A stretch of DNA of 64,000 nucleotides from Acetivibrio alkalicellulosi (GTDB lineage: Bacteria > Bacillota > Clostridia > Acetivibrionales > Acetivibrionaceae), in the NCBI GenBank assembly GCA_008125075.1, contig VLTH01000001.1:966671-1030670 (forward strand), given 5' to 3'. The position numbers and the translations under genes were made by a program. Numbering within the stretch: position 1 is the first letter of the stretch; each line of letters opens with the position of its first letter. Below are positions 51,323 through 60,550 of the stretch, piece after piece. The notes beneath the pieces are model-generated. The model saw only the letters and a list, made by a program, of their open reading frames with translations, was not told where the DNA came from and did not search any database.

Positions 51323-51502
51323 GATTAAGTTATTATTGTTTTAAAAGTATAAATTTGAATTTTATACTTGAGTTATTTGTTAATAATTGGTTTATTTTTA
51401 CCTGATTGAATTTTTGCAAGGCACACCATACTTAAATGTTTGTTAAACAAACCGTACCAATTTTTTTAGGGCTAAAATTGCCACTTTTCAAACATGCCGA
51501 AA

Positions 51503-52423
51503 CTAACAGTCAGGTAAAATATCTGAAACATTAATTACATATCCTTGTTCCCATGTTCCGATAAGAAAATAATTCATTTTTTTACTGAACTCCGAACGAT
51601 GGCAATAAGGCATTTTGAATTCTCTAATAGTTTCCAAATTACTTGTTGAAATTATTTTGACACATTCTGAAAAAGTTAACACTATATATCTTCCATCTTC
51701 AGAACAATTCATCCCTACGTTATAACCGTTTGTTTTATCTTTTATATCTTTACTAATAATAACACTCTGTAAATTTTCAGACATCAAAAAGATTTTTTCG
51801 CCAGTATATACTGCATAAAACTTTTTAGTTTTGCAATAATCAATATAATACCACCTATTTATTTTATCAGAGCAAATAATTTCATCAATATCATTTCGGA
51901 AAGGATATTGCCATCTTATTAAGTAATCTTTATCCTTTTCTCTGTCAAAAACTGAAAATAAATATATGTTTTCTTCAGGCGTGTAGCTAATAAAATAAAC
52001 CACGCAATTATTAAAACGCCTTATTTCTATTGTCTTATTAGTTTCTAAGTCTGTATTTACAATTATGTCATCAGGTAGACTTGTAAAAACTGATATAATA
52101 CTTTTATTATCAGGAGAAAAAACAAATTTACCATCCTGTGAACCATTATTACTAATCTTAAAAGTTGACCTTGGAGAATATCTTTCTAAATCATAAACTG
52201 AATACTTTCCAAGAGCGTCTTTAACAGCTAACAATTTTGAATCGTGCGAAAATGCAATATCCCCAGGATCTTTTATATCATCAAAACTGACAACTTGTCC
52301 AAAGTTACCAGCACTGTATATTATTGTTTTCCTCCTAGTTGTTCGACATAGATGTTTTTCATCACTTGATAATGTAAGTTCATATGACGATTTAAATTTT
52401 TTTAAGTATTTGAATTCATTCAA
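51503..52423 (-). CDS. WD40/beta-propeller-like protein downstream of the RHS gene
   Basis: The product has 306 residues and no signal peptide. It contains a series of beta-strand repeats of WD40/YVTN type, for example DIAFSHDSKLLAVKDALGKYSVYDLE, GKFVFSPDNKSIISVF, NCSEDGRYIVLTF and SEFSKKMNYFLIGTW. A cytoplasmic propeller would serve protein binding. It is the first gene after the RHS gene, 176 bp downstream, in the position where polymorphic toxin loci usually carry the immunity gene. That role is an inference. A TTG start with a modest AAGGA site is used. Confidence 0.6.
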   Translation of the reverse strand: MNEFKYLKKFKSSYELTLSSDEKHLCRTTRRKTIIYSAGNFGQVVSFDDIKDPGDIAFSHDSKLLAVKDALGKYSVYDLERYSPRSTFKISNNGSQDGKFVFSPDNKSIISVFTSLPDDIIVNTDLETNKTIEIRRFNNCVVYFISYTPEENIYLFSVFDREKDKDYLIRWQYPFRNDIDEIICSDKINRWYYIDYCKTKKFYAVYTGEKIFLMSENLQSVIISKDIKDKTNGYNVGMNCSEDGRYIVLTFSECVKIISTSNLETIREFKMPYCHRSEFSKKMNYFLIGTWEQGYVINVSDILPDC

Positions 52424-52599
52424 TATAACACATCCTTACTATACAAAAGTATTTTTTATTATAGGGTAGCAAAGGTGTCTTTACTAATTTGTACGTTGTG
52501 TAAATTATCATATTATTATCTATCTAAACACAGATGTTCTTTTTGTTCAAAACGTTTTTTGGGAAGACACCTATTGCTATTAATATTTTTTATTAATAT

Positions 52600-55500
52600 T
52601 TAAAACGGTACTACACTATCAATTGCCATTAGGGCTGCTCTTATACTAGTAAGAGCAACATAAACATTTGCTCGATTTGTACCCCAGGTTTTGTTTTGGT
52701 CATACGATCCTATCATTATAAGGTTTACAAAATTATAATATATAGTACAATTTATTCTTCTGTTTAAACCTGCTTTTATATAAATAAGATTTGCTGGTTC
52801 ATCAATGTCTATATGTAAACTCTTTAGGATACGTCTCGAGGGTTCAGCAGCAGGAGCTCTTTTAGCTACCATGTGATGCCATTCTCTAGGGGACTTAAAC
52901 TTTGGTGTTTTTTTTACTTTAGCATAGCTAAGTTGAACAAATTGCACTAATTGGTTGTATATTGTAGCTATTCGTTCAAGAGGTATGTCTAAACTTGGGA
53001 ATTTAATCCAATGATGTGGATGAGTTAATGGTCCTTGCATTGTATAATCACAGTATACAAAAGCAATTATGACCATAACAAGTGCTACTCCTACTATTAT
53101 GCTTAATGTTATCACTTCTTGTCCACTAGGATCATATAAACTAACAGGATTATTATAGCTGTATTGAAATAGATTGTATCCTCGTAAACTAGTTGTACCT
53201 ATAAGAAGATTATCCGCATTAATAAACCTGCCCCACTCAGGGTTATAATATCTGCTTTGCAAATAGTATAACTCTGTCTCGGTGTCGTACCTATAGCCTC
53301 TATACCTGTAAGGATTTTTTGCTCCAACAGTGCTTGCCATAGAGCCTGTCATGCTTATTAATTTGCCCCATGTATCATATGTATAGTTTACCACCTGAAT
53401 CCCTGCACTGTCAATAATTCCTACAATGTCACCCTGTAGATTTCTTATATAGAAATACTCAATTCCATTTAAGTTCATACTTATAAGGCTTCCATTTGCA
53501 TCATAGGTGTAATAAATACTGTCTGTTCCGTTTGTCTCATATGTTACCATATCACCTACTAAATGATACCTTGTAGTGACACCGTTTACTGTCTTTTCAT
53601 ATCTTATTCCAGAGTCATTATACTTAAAGCTTAAGTTATTTGTACCTCTGGTTACTGTTGCAAGGTTTCTTCCTTCTTCCCATGTATATGTTCTTACTCC
53701 GTCATTTAATGGATTTCCTATTGCATCATAGGTTATTGTTGGTCCTCCATCATATGTCAAAAGTTTATCCTTCCATGAAGAATCATAAGTATAGTTTATT
53801 GTTCTTGTTGGATTTACAGGATTTTGAACCTTTGTGTATGCATATTCTATCTTGTTTGTAATGTTTCCACCTGCATCATAATTGTAAAGAATTGTTTTAT
53901 TTAATACCTGATTGTTTTCTCTTTTTAGTTCATTTAGCTCATTGTAAAAATACTCTATTTCATTTCCACCTTGTATTATTTTCTCTATGTTTCCATTATC
54001 ATCATACTCATATGAAGCAGTAACTGTATTTGTACTTCCACTGCTTGTTGTAATCTTGCTTTCCATAGAATTAATTAAATGTGTAGATGAACCATTAATT
54101 CCATTTAAGTATGAGTAACTTCTCTCATAACTGAATAAAGTATTTTTAATTGATGTATTGGCTATCCTTCCTAATACATCATAATCGTTGTGCTTAGCTA
54201 TACTTTTACCTCTGTTATAAATGTTTTGCATGTCCACTGGTAATAGTTTTGAGCTTGAGTAAAAGAAATTACCCGTTAATCCATTCAAGTGATTTGATCC
54301 ATTTATATCACTTCCAACTGTTGTAGATGCACCTGCAAAACTCCTCACTCCTGAACGGCTTTCAGTATAAGTATATGCAACTCCATTATTATTATAAATG
54401 TATAATGTACAAGAGAGGGTTGATCCTGACGTAGACCATGCCAAAGCTGCCATATGCCATTGATTTGGAGCATTATTTAAGTTGAAAGTATTGGTATACT
54501 TACTGTCTCCTGTGTTTATTAAATCTATAATTTGACCGTTTGAGTTGTTTGTCACAATTACACGAAGATTACCCGAAATATCTCCATATAAAGACAATTT
54601 ACCAAAATTCAAACTCTCGTTATCAAATATATATCTATATGATTCAAATCCTTTTGTATTAAACCATACCCCCATTGTTCCACTACTATTTGACATTTCA
54701 GGGAACATGGTATATTTAACCTTTGAAGGGCTTCTTGTGCTTTGAGTGTATGGAGTTGCAAATTTCTTTTGTTCAAGTTGTACTGCATCAAACCTTATTA
54801 CTTCCCTATCCTTTGCATTACTCCTTAGCATAACTCTTATTCTTTTAGTATTTACAGGAGCCTGAAAGTTATTAAGTATTGCTTTTGTCCACTGTTTGTC
54901 AGTTACATCTATATTGCGATCTTCAGTGCTAATAGCAACATTGGATGAGTTGTAACAAATCATAGTAAAACTTGGCTTTGTACTGCCACTTATTCCTATA
55001 GTTTTTACCCATGCGCTTAAAGTAAAATTTGTAGCTTGTGTAAGTGGAGAATCAAGTTCATACTCTCTATATGCTATTGCATCTGTATCACTTCCATTTA
55101 ACAAATTATCTGAATCATAAAACTCAAGACAATACACTCCATCAACACCATCACCTACTATTCTAGCAGCTCCCGTGTTAGTCTCGTCAGTAATTGTCCA
55201 CCCAGCCATATTTCCATTTTCAAATGAACTGTTCGCTCCTAAAAGATTTGTAGTTCCTTCATACATAGCCAGCGTAGGTGTATTGTTCTCATCATTTTCA
55301 AAAACAACAGATTGCTTTTCAATAGCTTCTGTTCCCAATGTTCCTTTTGTTGAGTTATTTAATGGAAAGTACTCTACTGTGCCATCATTTCTATGATATC
55401 TACTATAGTAGGTCTGTTTCTCATTTCCATCTCTGTCATAAACATATCCTGTTGTAAAGTTTGAAGTACCATTTATTGATTCCTCTGCCTTAGATATCCT

Positions 55501-58500
55501 ACTCATTTCGTCGTAAGTATACTTGGTATCATATCTTACACCATTATTGGTCTCAACTATATTTTCAAGTCTGTCTGCATGATCATAAATATATCTTTGA
55601 GTTGAATAACTAGAATTTGATTCACCTAAATCAAGCCTATTTTGTACATATGATAAATTTCCATTAGCATCATAGTGGTATTTATATCTAGTAGTTCCGT
55701 TATATTTTATGCCACTTACTCTGTTTAAATCATCATAATCATAACCAACTACTTGATTATTTCCAAAAGTACTATTTAATAGTTTACTTGTCCTTGGCTC
55801 ATAATTGTTTGTAACAAGTGTCGATGTATTAACTTTTACATGCTTTGGATTTAGAAGAGAGTCATAGTCAAAATCATAAATAAATCCATTATGGCTTATT
55901 GTATCTATCATATCAGCTGAATAATAGTATGAGTAATGATTAAAAATATTTTGACCGTCTACACTCTTTCTTACGGTTGTAAGTAAATCAATTGGATTGT
56001 CATAGAAAAAATATGTTGTATTATCATCTTTAGGGTCAACCACACTACTCAATGTACCTTTTATAGTATTGAAATTATATGTAACCTCCTTACCTCTTGA
56101 GTCAATACTTTTGTGGATATAGTTCCCATCTGTTGTGTGTTGAGTTGATGTATTAATAAAAAGTGATCCATTTCCTGTTTTTTGATGTGTTACATTTCCA
56201 TAGCTGTCATAGTCCATTTTTGCAACTACATTTTCACCTGATGCAATATCTAAAAGACTATGTTTTTCATCATCACTGTAATTGTATCTATTTTCTGTAC
56301 CATCAGGTGAAACCGACTTGGTCATATTATCCCTATTATCATAGTCATATTGTGAAGTATAATTTGTTGTTTCTGTAATTGATTCTAAGTTCCCTCTTGT
56401 ATCATCAAATACATAAGTAGTACCAAAGGACTCTTTATATATCTGAAATCCATCAAAATATACTTCATTTGCATTATTGTAATAGCAGGCTCTTATTTCA
56501 ATTTTGTCATATTCACCACTTGCTTCAATCCTTCCACAAACATACTGCCATTCTTCACAATCTGGATTGAATGGTATTAGTTCACTATCAACTACATTTT
56601 GACTTTTGGTAAGAATAACCTCTAGTGCAAATACTCTATCAGAAGGTGAAATCGGTCCTTCTGTTACTGTATTTGGAACAGACTTTGCTTTTGCCCATCC
56701 ACCAACAGCAAATACGTCTCCTTTTTTACCATTTCTTATTGGTCTAAAATGACTTAAATACTTATCCTTATCATTGGAACTATTGTTTTCACCAACAATT
56801 TTAAAACACTTATTATCTAAAATTTCAGGTATATCATTTCCTAAATACGTAGTCCATATATCACTTGTACCACAAGCTGCACTTTTTACCCAATCAGCAG
56901 GCGTATTAGGATAAAAACTACTCATATGTGTCAAATCACTATTCAAGACTATATTATAATTATTTCTGGCTGCTCCCTTTTCTAACTGTAGACAATCAAA
57001 AAATGCCATTCCTGATTCTCCTTCAATCCCCATACAAATACTTATTGTACTTGATGTTGAATTTGATGGAAGTGTAAATATTACTTCTGTTCTTTCCCAA
57101 TCGGAATTTGCATTAAAATATGGACTTGATATAGTTACATCATTACCAGAGCTATTTTTATATATAACAAATATTTTAGCACCTTTGCCTGATGTTTTGG
57201 TTATATTCGATGTGCTTAAATAACCAGAAAGAGTATACGTATTTCCTTTTTCCAAAACAATGTTTTGACGAGCATAATGCGTTCCTGATGTATTTGTCTT
57301 AGTAACTCTAAATGTCCAATCATCTATAAATTCATTTTCAAGAGTAGTTGAAAATGAACCTATTGAACCTCCGACTGCAACTGTATTCCAGTGATTTGCG
57401 AAAATCGCACTCGGATTTAAAATAGGATTCATAATTGATCTCTGTAGTTTTGATTGATGCTGAATTTTATTTCTGTTTACTTCATCAGTGTAATATGAAT
57501 AAAATTGAGCGTTGTATAAATTATCCCTGATACTCGTTGTGTTTCCATAATTATTGAACTGATAAACATATTCTTTGTTCTCATAATCAGTAAATGTCGT
57601 TTGGTTATTTCCAAAATCTATGTTGTATACTTGACCTAATGTGTTATCAACATTTTTTTCACTTATTGTCATAGGGAGTAGTGGTGCATTTGGATTATAT
57701 TGTATTTGATACATATAACCTGAACAATCTCTTATTTCTTTTAATCTTCCGTTAAATTCATAGTAAAAAGTAGTGGAATTTCCATCTGCATATGTAATTG
57801 ATTCTAATCTGTTGAATACTCCAGTGTATTGATAGCTTGCCCAAACCCTACCAGAAAAATCTATAATTTGTGATAGATTGTTGTCGGCGTTATAATTAAA
57901 TGTCATCGTCCTATTAGCGCCATCACGAACTGTATTAATTCTGCCACCATTATATGTAATAGTCATTTGATTGTTATAACCATCTCTTATACTTGTTAGT
58001 CTACCACTAGTGTTAAAGTTCAGAGTATTATCCATCTTATCTCTTATTGTAATGGTATTATCAATGTTTTCAGATAAAGATAAATTCAAACCTGATTCAT
58101 CTTTATAACCGTCCCCGGTATTTTTAAAATAATGTCTTGTACCGTCCTCATCGGTATATATGTAATAATGTATTCCGCCTATTGTACTTGAAATAACTCT
58201 TTGATCAATATTGAGCATCCATCCTGGTCCAAAACCATAACTAAAATCTTTATATGCAGTATTATATACATGTTTTATTGATATAGGCATTCTGTTTCCT
58301 GACATTGCTATATCATCATGAACATAGACCACATTTCCATTAAAATTATTTATGTAAAGCATACCTGCTCTTGCACCAACTTTAAATGAGTGATATGTCC
58401 AATAGCTTTCTAATCCAGCATTGCTTACATACTGTATTCTTACAAATGGTTTTACAACTGATCCGCTAACTTCCGAAGCATAAAATGAAGCCGACACATT

Positions 58501-59448
58501 ACCATTTGTATTATCATCATACTTTATCATGACACCATAATTAGGATCACCTGTATACCAACCTTTAGCACATTTGGTTATATCAGCAGTGAAAACATCT
58601 CCTATTGATGGATTTTGATAATCTAACACAACACTCTCGGTTGTTGGACGATTATTCCATGTTATTCCTGATTCTGTCCAAGATCCTGTTACCTTGTGAA
58701 CATTTATGTGTCCACTATTTGCCATAACAGTTCCTAGATTTAATTCAGCTTTAGTAACCATATCTGCTGCTGAAAGACTTGGCAATGTAAATCTTAAATA
58801 AGTCATTCTATTATCATTGTTTGAGTTCTTTCTACAATGAAGATATACAGAATTACCATAATTAGTATTTGGATTTGACTGATAGACAGTACTATCTTGA
58901 ACAGCAACAGAACTACTTGAACTATTAATATATGGATCAATTATGATAGGATATACTCTTTCATCACTATTTAACCATTCCAAATCAGGTCTTAATGTTA
59001 ATAAATATTCATCTTTTTTTACTTGTTCTATATCCATTTTTACATCATAACTAATTTCACCAATTGCATCATACATAAATGGAGTATCAATTGTAAATAC
59101 AAGTATTGAAGGATCTTTTTCATCCATAAATTTAATAGTATTATTATCACCTCTATTTGGAATAACGTTTTTCACTGATAAATTAAATAAAAAATCTGTC
59201 TCTTCAGTTTTTGAATTAATAATGATATCTTCTTTTACAGATTCTGGTAGTATTTGATATTTGATATCTATTCCAGGTTTTACATCTTTATATATTATTT
59301 CTGTAGATAGATTTTTTAAGAATTGTTTTTTATCTCTTTCAGATAAGTCTTCATTTTTTGTATCTGGTTCAATTACACTAACTTTTGATTTGGAATTACT
59401 ATCAATGCCCCAGGATAGTTCATAGTCATTTTTAGTTACTGTTACCAT
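52600..59448 (-). CDS. RHS/YD-repeat protein with AHH/HNH-nuclease-like tip (main part)
   Basis: 2282 residues of a giant secreted protein. In order: beta-rich N-region (1-175), DNRLRE module (about 180-340), RHS start (about 345), YD repeats, two carbohydrate-binding-like modules (about 690-840, 870-1040), YD repeats, a further binding and LamG-like pair (about 1400-1700), YD repeats, and the RHS core ending YRYRGYRYDTETELYYLQSR then YYNPEWGRFINAD and DPSG (2106-2109). Past the core come a hydrophobic segment (2112-2135) and a tip with WHHMVAKRAPAAEPSRRIL (2190-2208), which resembles AHH-type HNH nuclease toxins. Two later positions that I expect to be His in that family are Asn (N2229, N2233). 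Its first ATG has no ribosome site: the true 5' end lies in another frame (59432-59857), joined at an A8 run. Confidence 0.85.
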   Translation of the reverse strand: MVTVTKNDYELSWGIDSNSKSKVSVIEPDTKNEDLSERDKKQFLKNLSTEIIYKDVKPGIDIKYQILPESVKEDIIINSKTEETDFLFNLSVKNVIPNRGDNNTIKFMDEKDPSILVFTIDTPFMYDAIGEISYDVKMDIEQVKKDEYLLTLRPDLEWLNSDERVYPIIIDPYINSSSSSVAVQDSTVYQSNPNTNYGNSVYLHCRKNSNNDNRMTYLRFTLPSLSAADMVTKAELNLGTVMANSGHINVHKVTGSWTESGITWNNRPTTESVVLDYQNPSIGDVFTADITKCAKGWYTGDPNYGVMIKYDDNTNGNVSASFYASEVSGSVVKPFVRIQYVSNAGLESYWTYHSFKVGARAGMLYINNFNGNVVYVHDDIAMSGNRMPISIKHVYNTAYKDFSYGFGPGWMLNIDQRVISSTIGGIHYYIYTDEDGTRHYFKNTGDGYKDESGLNLSLSENIDNTITIRDKMDNTLNFNTSGRLTSIRDGYNNQMTITYNGGRINTVRDGANRTMTFNYNADNNLSQIIDFSGRVWASYQYTGVFNRLESITYADGNSTTFYYEFNGRLKEIRDCSGYMYQIQYNPNAPLLPMTISEKNVDNTLGQVYNIDFGNNQTTFTDYENKEYVYQFNNYGNTTSIRDNLYNAQFYSYYTDEVNRNKIQHQSKLQRSIMNPILNPSAIFANHWNTVAVGGSIGSFSTTLENEFIDDWTFRVTKTNTSGTHYARQNIVLEKGNTYTLSGYLSTSNITKTSGKGAKIFVIYKNSSGNDVTISSPYFNANSDWERTEVIFTLPSNSTSSTISICMGIEGESGMAFFDCLQLEKGAARNNYNIVLNSDLTHMSSFYPNTPADWVKSAACGTSDIWTTYLGNDIPEILDNKCFKIVGENNSSNDKDKYLSHFRPIRNGKKGDVFAVGGWAKAKSVPNTVTEGPISPSDRVFALEVILTKSQNVVDSELIPFNPDCEEWQYVCGRIEASGEYDKIEIRACYYNNANEVYFDGFQIYKESFGTTYVFDDTRGNLESITETTNYTSQYDYDNRDNMTKSVSPDGTENRYNYSDDEKHSLLDIASGENVVAKMDYDSYGNVTHQKTGNGSLFINTSTQHTTDGNYIHKSIDSRGKEVTYNFNTIKGTLSSVVDPKDDNTTYFFYDNPIDLLTTVRKSVDGQNIFNHYSYYYSADMIDTISHNGFIYDFDYDSLLNPKHVKVNTSTLVTNNYEPRTSKLLNSTFGNNQVVGYDYDDLNRVSGIKYNGTTRYKYHYDANGNLSYVQNRLDLGESNSSYSTQRYIYDHADRLENIVETNNGVRYDTKYTYDEMSRISKAEESINGTSNFTTGYVYDRDGNEKQTYYSRYHRNDGTVEYFPLNNSTKGTLGTEAIEKQSVVFENDENNTPTLAMYEGTTNLLGANSSFENGNMAGWTITDETNTGAARIVGDGVDGVYCLEFYDSDNLLNGSDTDAIAYREYELDSPLTQATNFTLSAWVKTIGISGSTKPSFTMICYNSSNVAISTEDRNIDVTDKQWTKAILNNFQAPVNTKRIRVMLRSNAKDREVIRFDAVQLEQKKFATPYTQSTRSPSKVKYTMFPEMSNSSGTMGVWFNTKGFESYRYIFDNESLNFGKLSLYGDISGNLRVIVTNNSNGQIIDLINTGDSKYTNTFNLNNAPNQWHMAALAWSTSGSTLSCTLYIYNNNGVAYTYTESRSGVRSFAGASTTVGSDINGSNHLNGLTGNFFYSSSKLLPVDMQNIYNRGKSIAKHNDYDVLGRIANTSIKNTLFSYERSYSYLNGINGSSTHLINSMESKITTSSGSTNTVTASYEYDDNGNIEKIIQGGNEIEYFYNELNELKRENNQVLNKTILYNYDAGGNITNKIEYAYTKVQNPVNPTRTINYTYDSSWKDKLLTYDGGPTITYDAIGNPLNDGVRTYTWEEGRNLATVTRGTNNLSFKYNDSGIRYEKTVNGVTTRYHLVGDMVTYETNGTDSIYYTYDANGSLISMNLNGIEYFYIRNLQGDIVGIIDSAGIQVVNYTYDTWGKLISMTGSMASTVGAKNPYRYRGYRYDTETELYYLQSRYYNPEWGRFINADNLLIGTTSLRGYNLFQYSYNNPVSLYDPSGQEVITLSIIVGVALVMVIIAFVYCDYTMQGPLTHPHHWIKFPSLDIPLERIATIYNQLVQFVQLSYAKVKKTPKFKSPREWHHMVAKRAPAAEPSRRILKSLHIDIDEPANLIYIKAGLNRRINCTIYYNFVNLIMIGSYDQNKTWGTNRANVYVALTSIRAALMAIDSVVPF

Positions 59449-59857
59449 TTTTTTTGGAATCGACGTTTTTGGATACTTTTACTCTAAAATCATTTGATTT
59501 GTTTTTAAAAATATCATTCTTATCATCATCTGTTGTTTCAATAAGAGTATTGTCAATATCTTTCCACTCTCCATCTTCCTCATAATGGACTGAAAATGGA
59601 TAAATTACTGCTTCAAATGACATATCATCTCTTAAAAAATGTTTTACATTTTTGTCTCTTCTCGAAATATCTTCCCCTACTAATTTTACTTCGTCTTTTT
59701 TTGATTCTCTTTCATACTGTATTGCTTCTTGAGGTTCTTGTGGTAATTCTTGAATTATTTTATGCTGTTGACTCTCTGAAAATATGTTTGCTGGAAAAAA
59801 GTTAACTACCATACTGATAATTAATACAAAAGAAATTTGCTTTATGAATTTTTTCAT
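59432..59857 (-). CDS. signal-peptide-bearing N-terminal piece of the RHS protein (frame-broken)
   Basis: 141 residues from the ATG that follows GGAGGATAAAAAC; the longer frame upstream is not supported. A signal peptide (MKKFIKQISFVLIISMVVNF, about 1-30) is followed by an acidic, lysine-rich region and a segment typical of RHS N-termini (VHYEEDGEWKDIDNTLIE). The frame runs out 12 residues after NDFRVKVSKN. The +2 frame continues with VTVTKNDYELSWG, the usual next stretch. The switch point is the A8 run near 59450. The intact gene would therefore span 52600-59857 and encode about 2420 residues. Confidence 0.75.
   Translation of the reverse strand: MKKFIKQISFVLIISMVVNFFPANIFSESQQHKIIQELPQEPQEAIQYERESKKDEVKLVGEDISRRDKNVKHFLRDDMSFEAVIYPFSVHYEEDGEWKDIDNTLIETTDDDKNDIFKNKSNDFRVKVSKNVDSKKNGNSN
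59450..59457 (-). other. A8 homopolymer frameshift in the RHS gene
   Basis: Eight consecutive A (T8 on the plus strand) lie where the two RHS frames meet. With seven A the two pieces would fuse in frame as ...DSKKMVTVTK. Possible causes are a sequencing error, slipped-strand phase variation, slippage of RNA polymerase, or a true mutation. Confidence 0.75.
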
Positions 59858-60132
59858 GTTTTTATCCTCCTCGAAATTTAAGATATGTGCTACTAACCAA
59901 ACTACTAATAATACTAAAACTACGAGTAAAACCAACAACCACAATCTAAATACTATTAATTTTGACATTTCTCACCGCAATACCTTATTATAGATTCACC
60001 TCCATTTCCTTTATTATTTATTTTTCAACATGACTTCCAAGGTTAATTTTATACATATTAACTTTTTATGTCAAGCTTTTTATGTTAAATTTATAAAAAT
60101 ACTTACGTTTTTAAAAAATCAATAATTTACCC
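59858..60132. other. divergent gap between RHS and rpsT
   Basis: The 339-bp space from the RHS start to the rpsT start is very AT-rich. Apart from the RHS ribosome site and the rpsT promoter and leader I see no gene or hairpin of note. The right border of the accessory island must lie here. Confidence 0.5.
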
Positions 60133-60161
60133 TTGCAATTTAGTTGTATTCATGGTAAAAT
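60133..60161 (+). promoter_or_regulatory. rpsT promoter
   Basis: -35 TTGCAA (60133-60138), 17-base spacer, -10 TAAAAT (60156-60161). The leader to the TTG start is about 30 bases. Confidence 0.7.
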
Positions 60162-60196
60162 ACTCTTTGTCAATTAACTCGCAGGAGGTGAAAGGG

Positions 60197-60460
60197 TTGC
60201 CAAATGTTAAATCTGCAATAAAAAGAGTACGTATTACAAAGCATAAGACGCTTAAGAACAGTATTAGAAAGTCTGCTTTGAGAAAAACAATAAAGAGATG
60301 TAAGGAAGCTATTGCTAGTTCAGACGCAAAAGCTGTAGATGTATTCAAGAGCGCAGTAAAGGCTATAGACAAGTCAGTGGCTAAAAATATACTTCATAAG
60401 AACACCGCTGCGAGAAAAAAATCTAAACTTGCAAAAGCCTTGAAAGCTGCTAATAAATAA
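60197..60460 (+). CDS. rpsT: 30S ribosomal protein S20
   Basis: The product has 87 residues, the usual size for S20. I chose the TTG that follows AGGAGGTGAAAGGG; the earlier ATG at 60152 lies inside the promoter -10 region and would add 15 unlike residues. The sequence is very basic and matches S20 (LPNVKSAIKRVRITKHKTLK, KNTAARKKSKLAKA). S20 binds 16S rRNA in the 30S subunit. The Escherichia coli gene also starts with UUG and is autoregulated, so the rare start may matter. Confidence 0.97.
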   Translation: MPNVKSAIKRVRITKHKTLKNSIRKSALRKTIKRCKEAIASSDAKAVDVFKSAVKAIDKSVAKNILHKNTAARKKSKLAKALKAANK

Positions 60461-60461
60461 T

Positions 60462-60492
60462 AAAAAAAGACGTACATAGTACGTTTTTTTTA
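60462..60492. terminator. bidirectional terminator after rpsT
   Basis: ACGTAC ATA GTACGT (60470-60484) is flanked by a run of A on the left and T8 on the right. It ends rpsT and may also serve transcripts arriving from the opposite strand. A repeat-like stretch (CTCAGGCACGAGCTTTTGATT, 60517-60537) follows. Confidence 0.88.
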
Positions 60493-60550
60493 TTTTAAGT
60501 CTTATAAAGCACAAGTCTCAGGCACGAGCTTTTGATTAGCTTTTTTTACC

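Noticed and set aside
51243-51502. A further IS or gene in the debris right of IS66
   Set aside because: Only hairpins and a GTTTGTTAAACAAAC palindrome are visible; no coding frame or paired IS ends could be supported.
59858-59968. Extended hydrophobic N-terminus of the RHS leading frame
   Set aside because: It lacks a ribosome site, whereas the internal ATG at 59857 has GGAGG at good spacing and begins a normal signal peptide.
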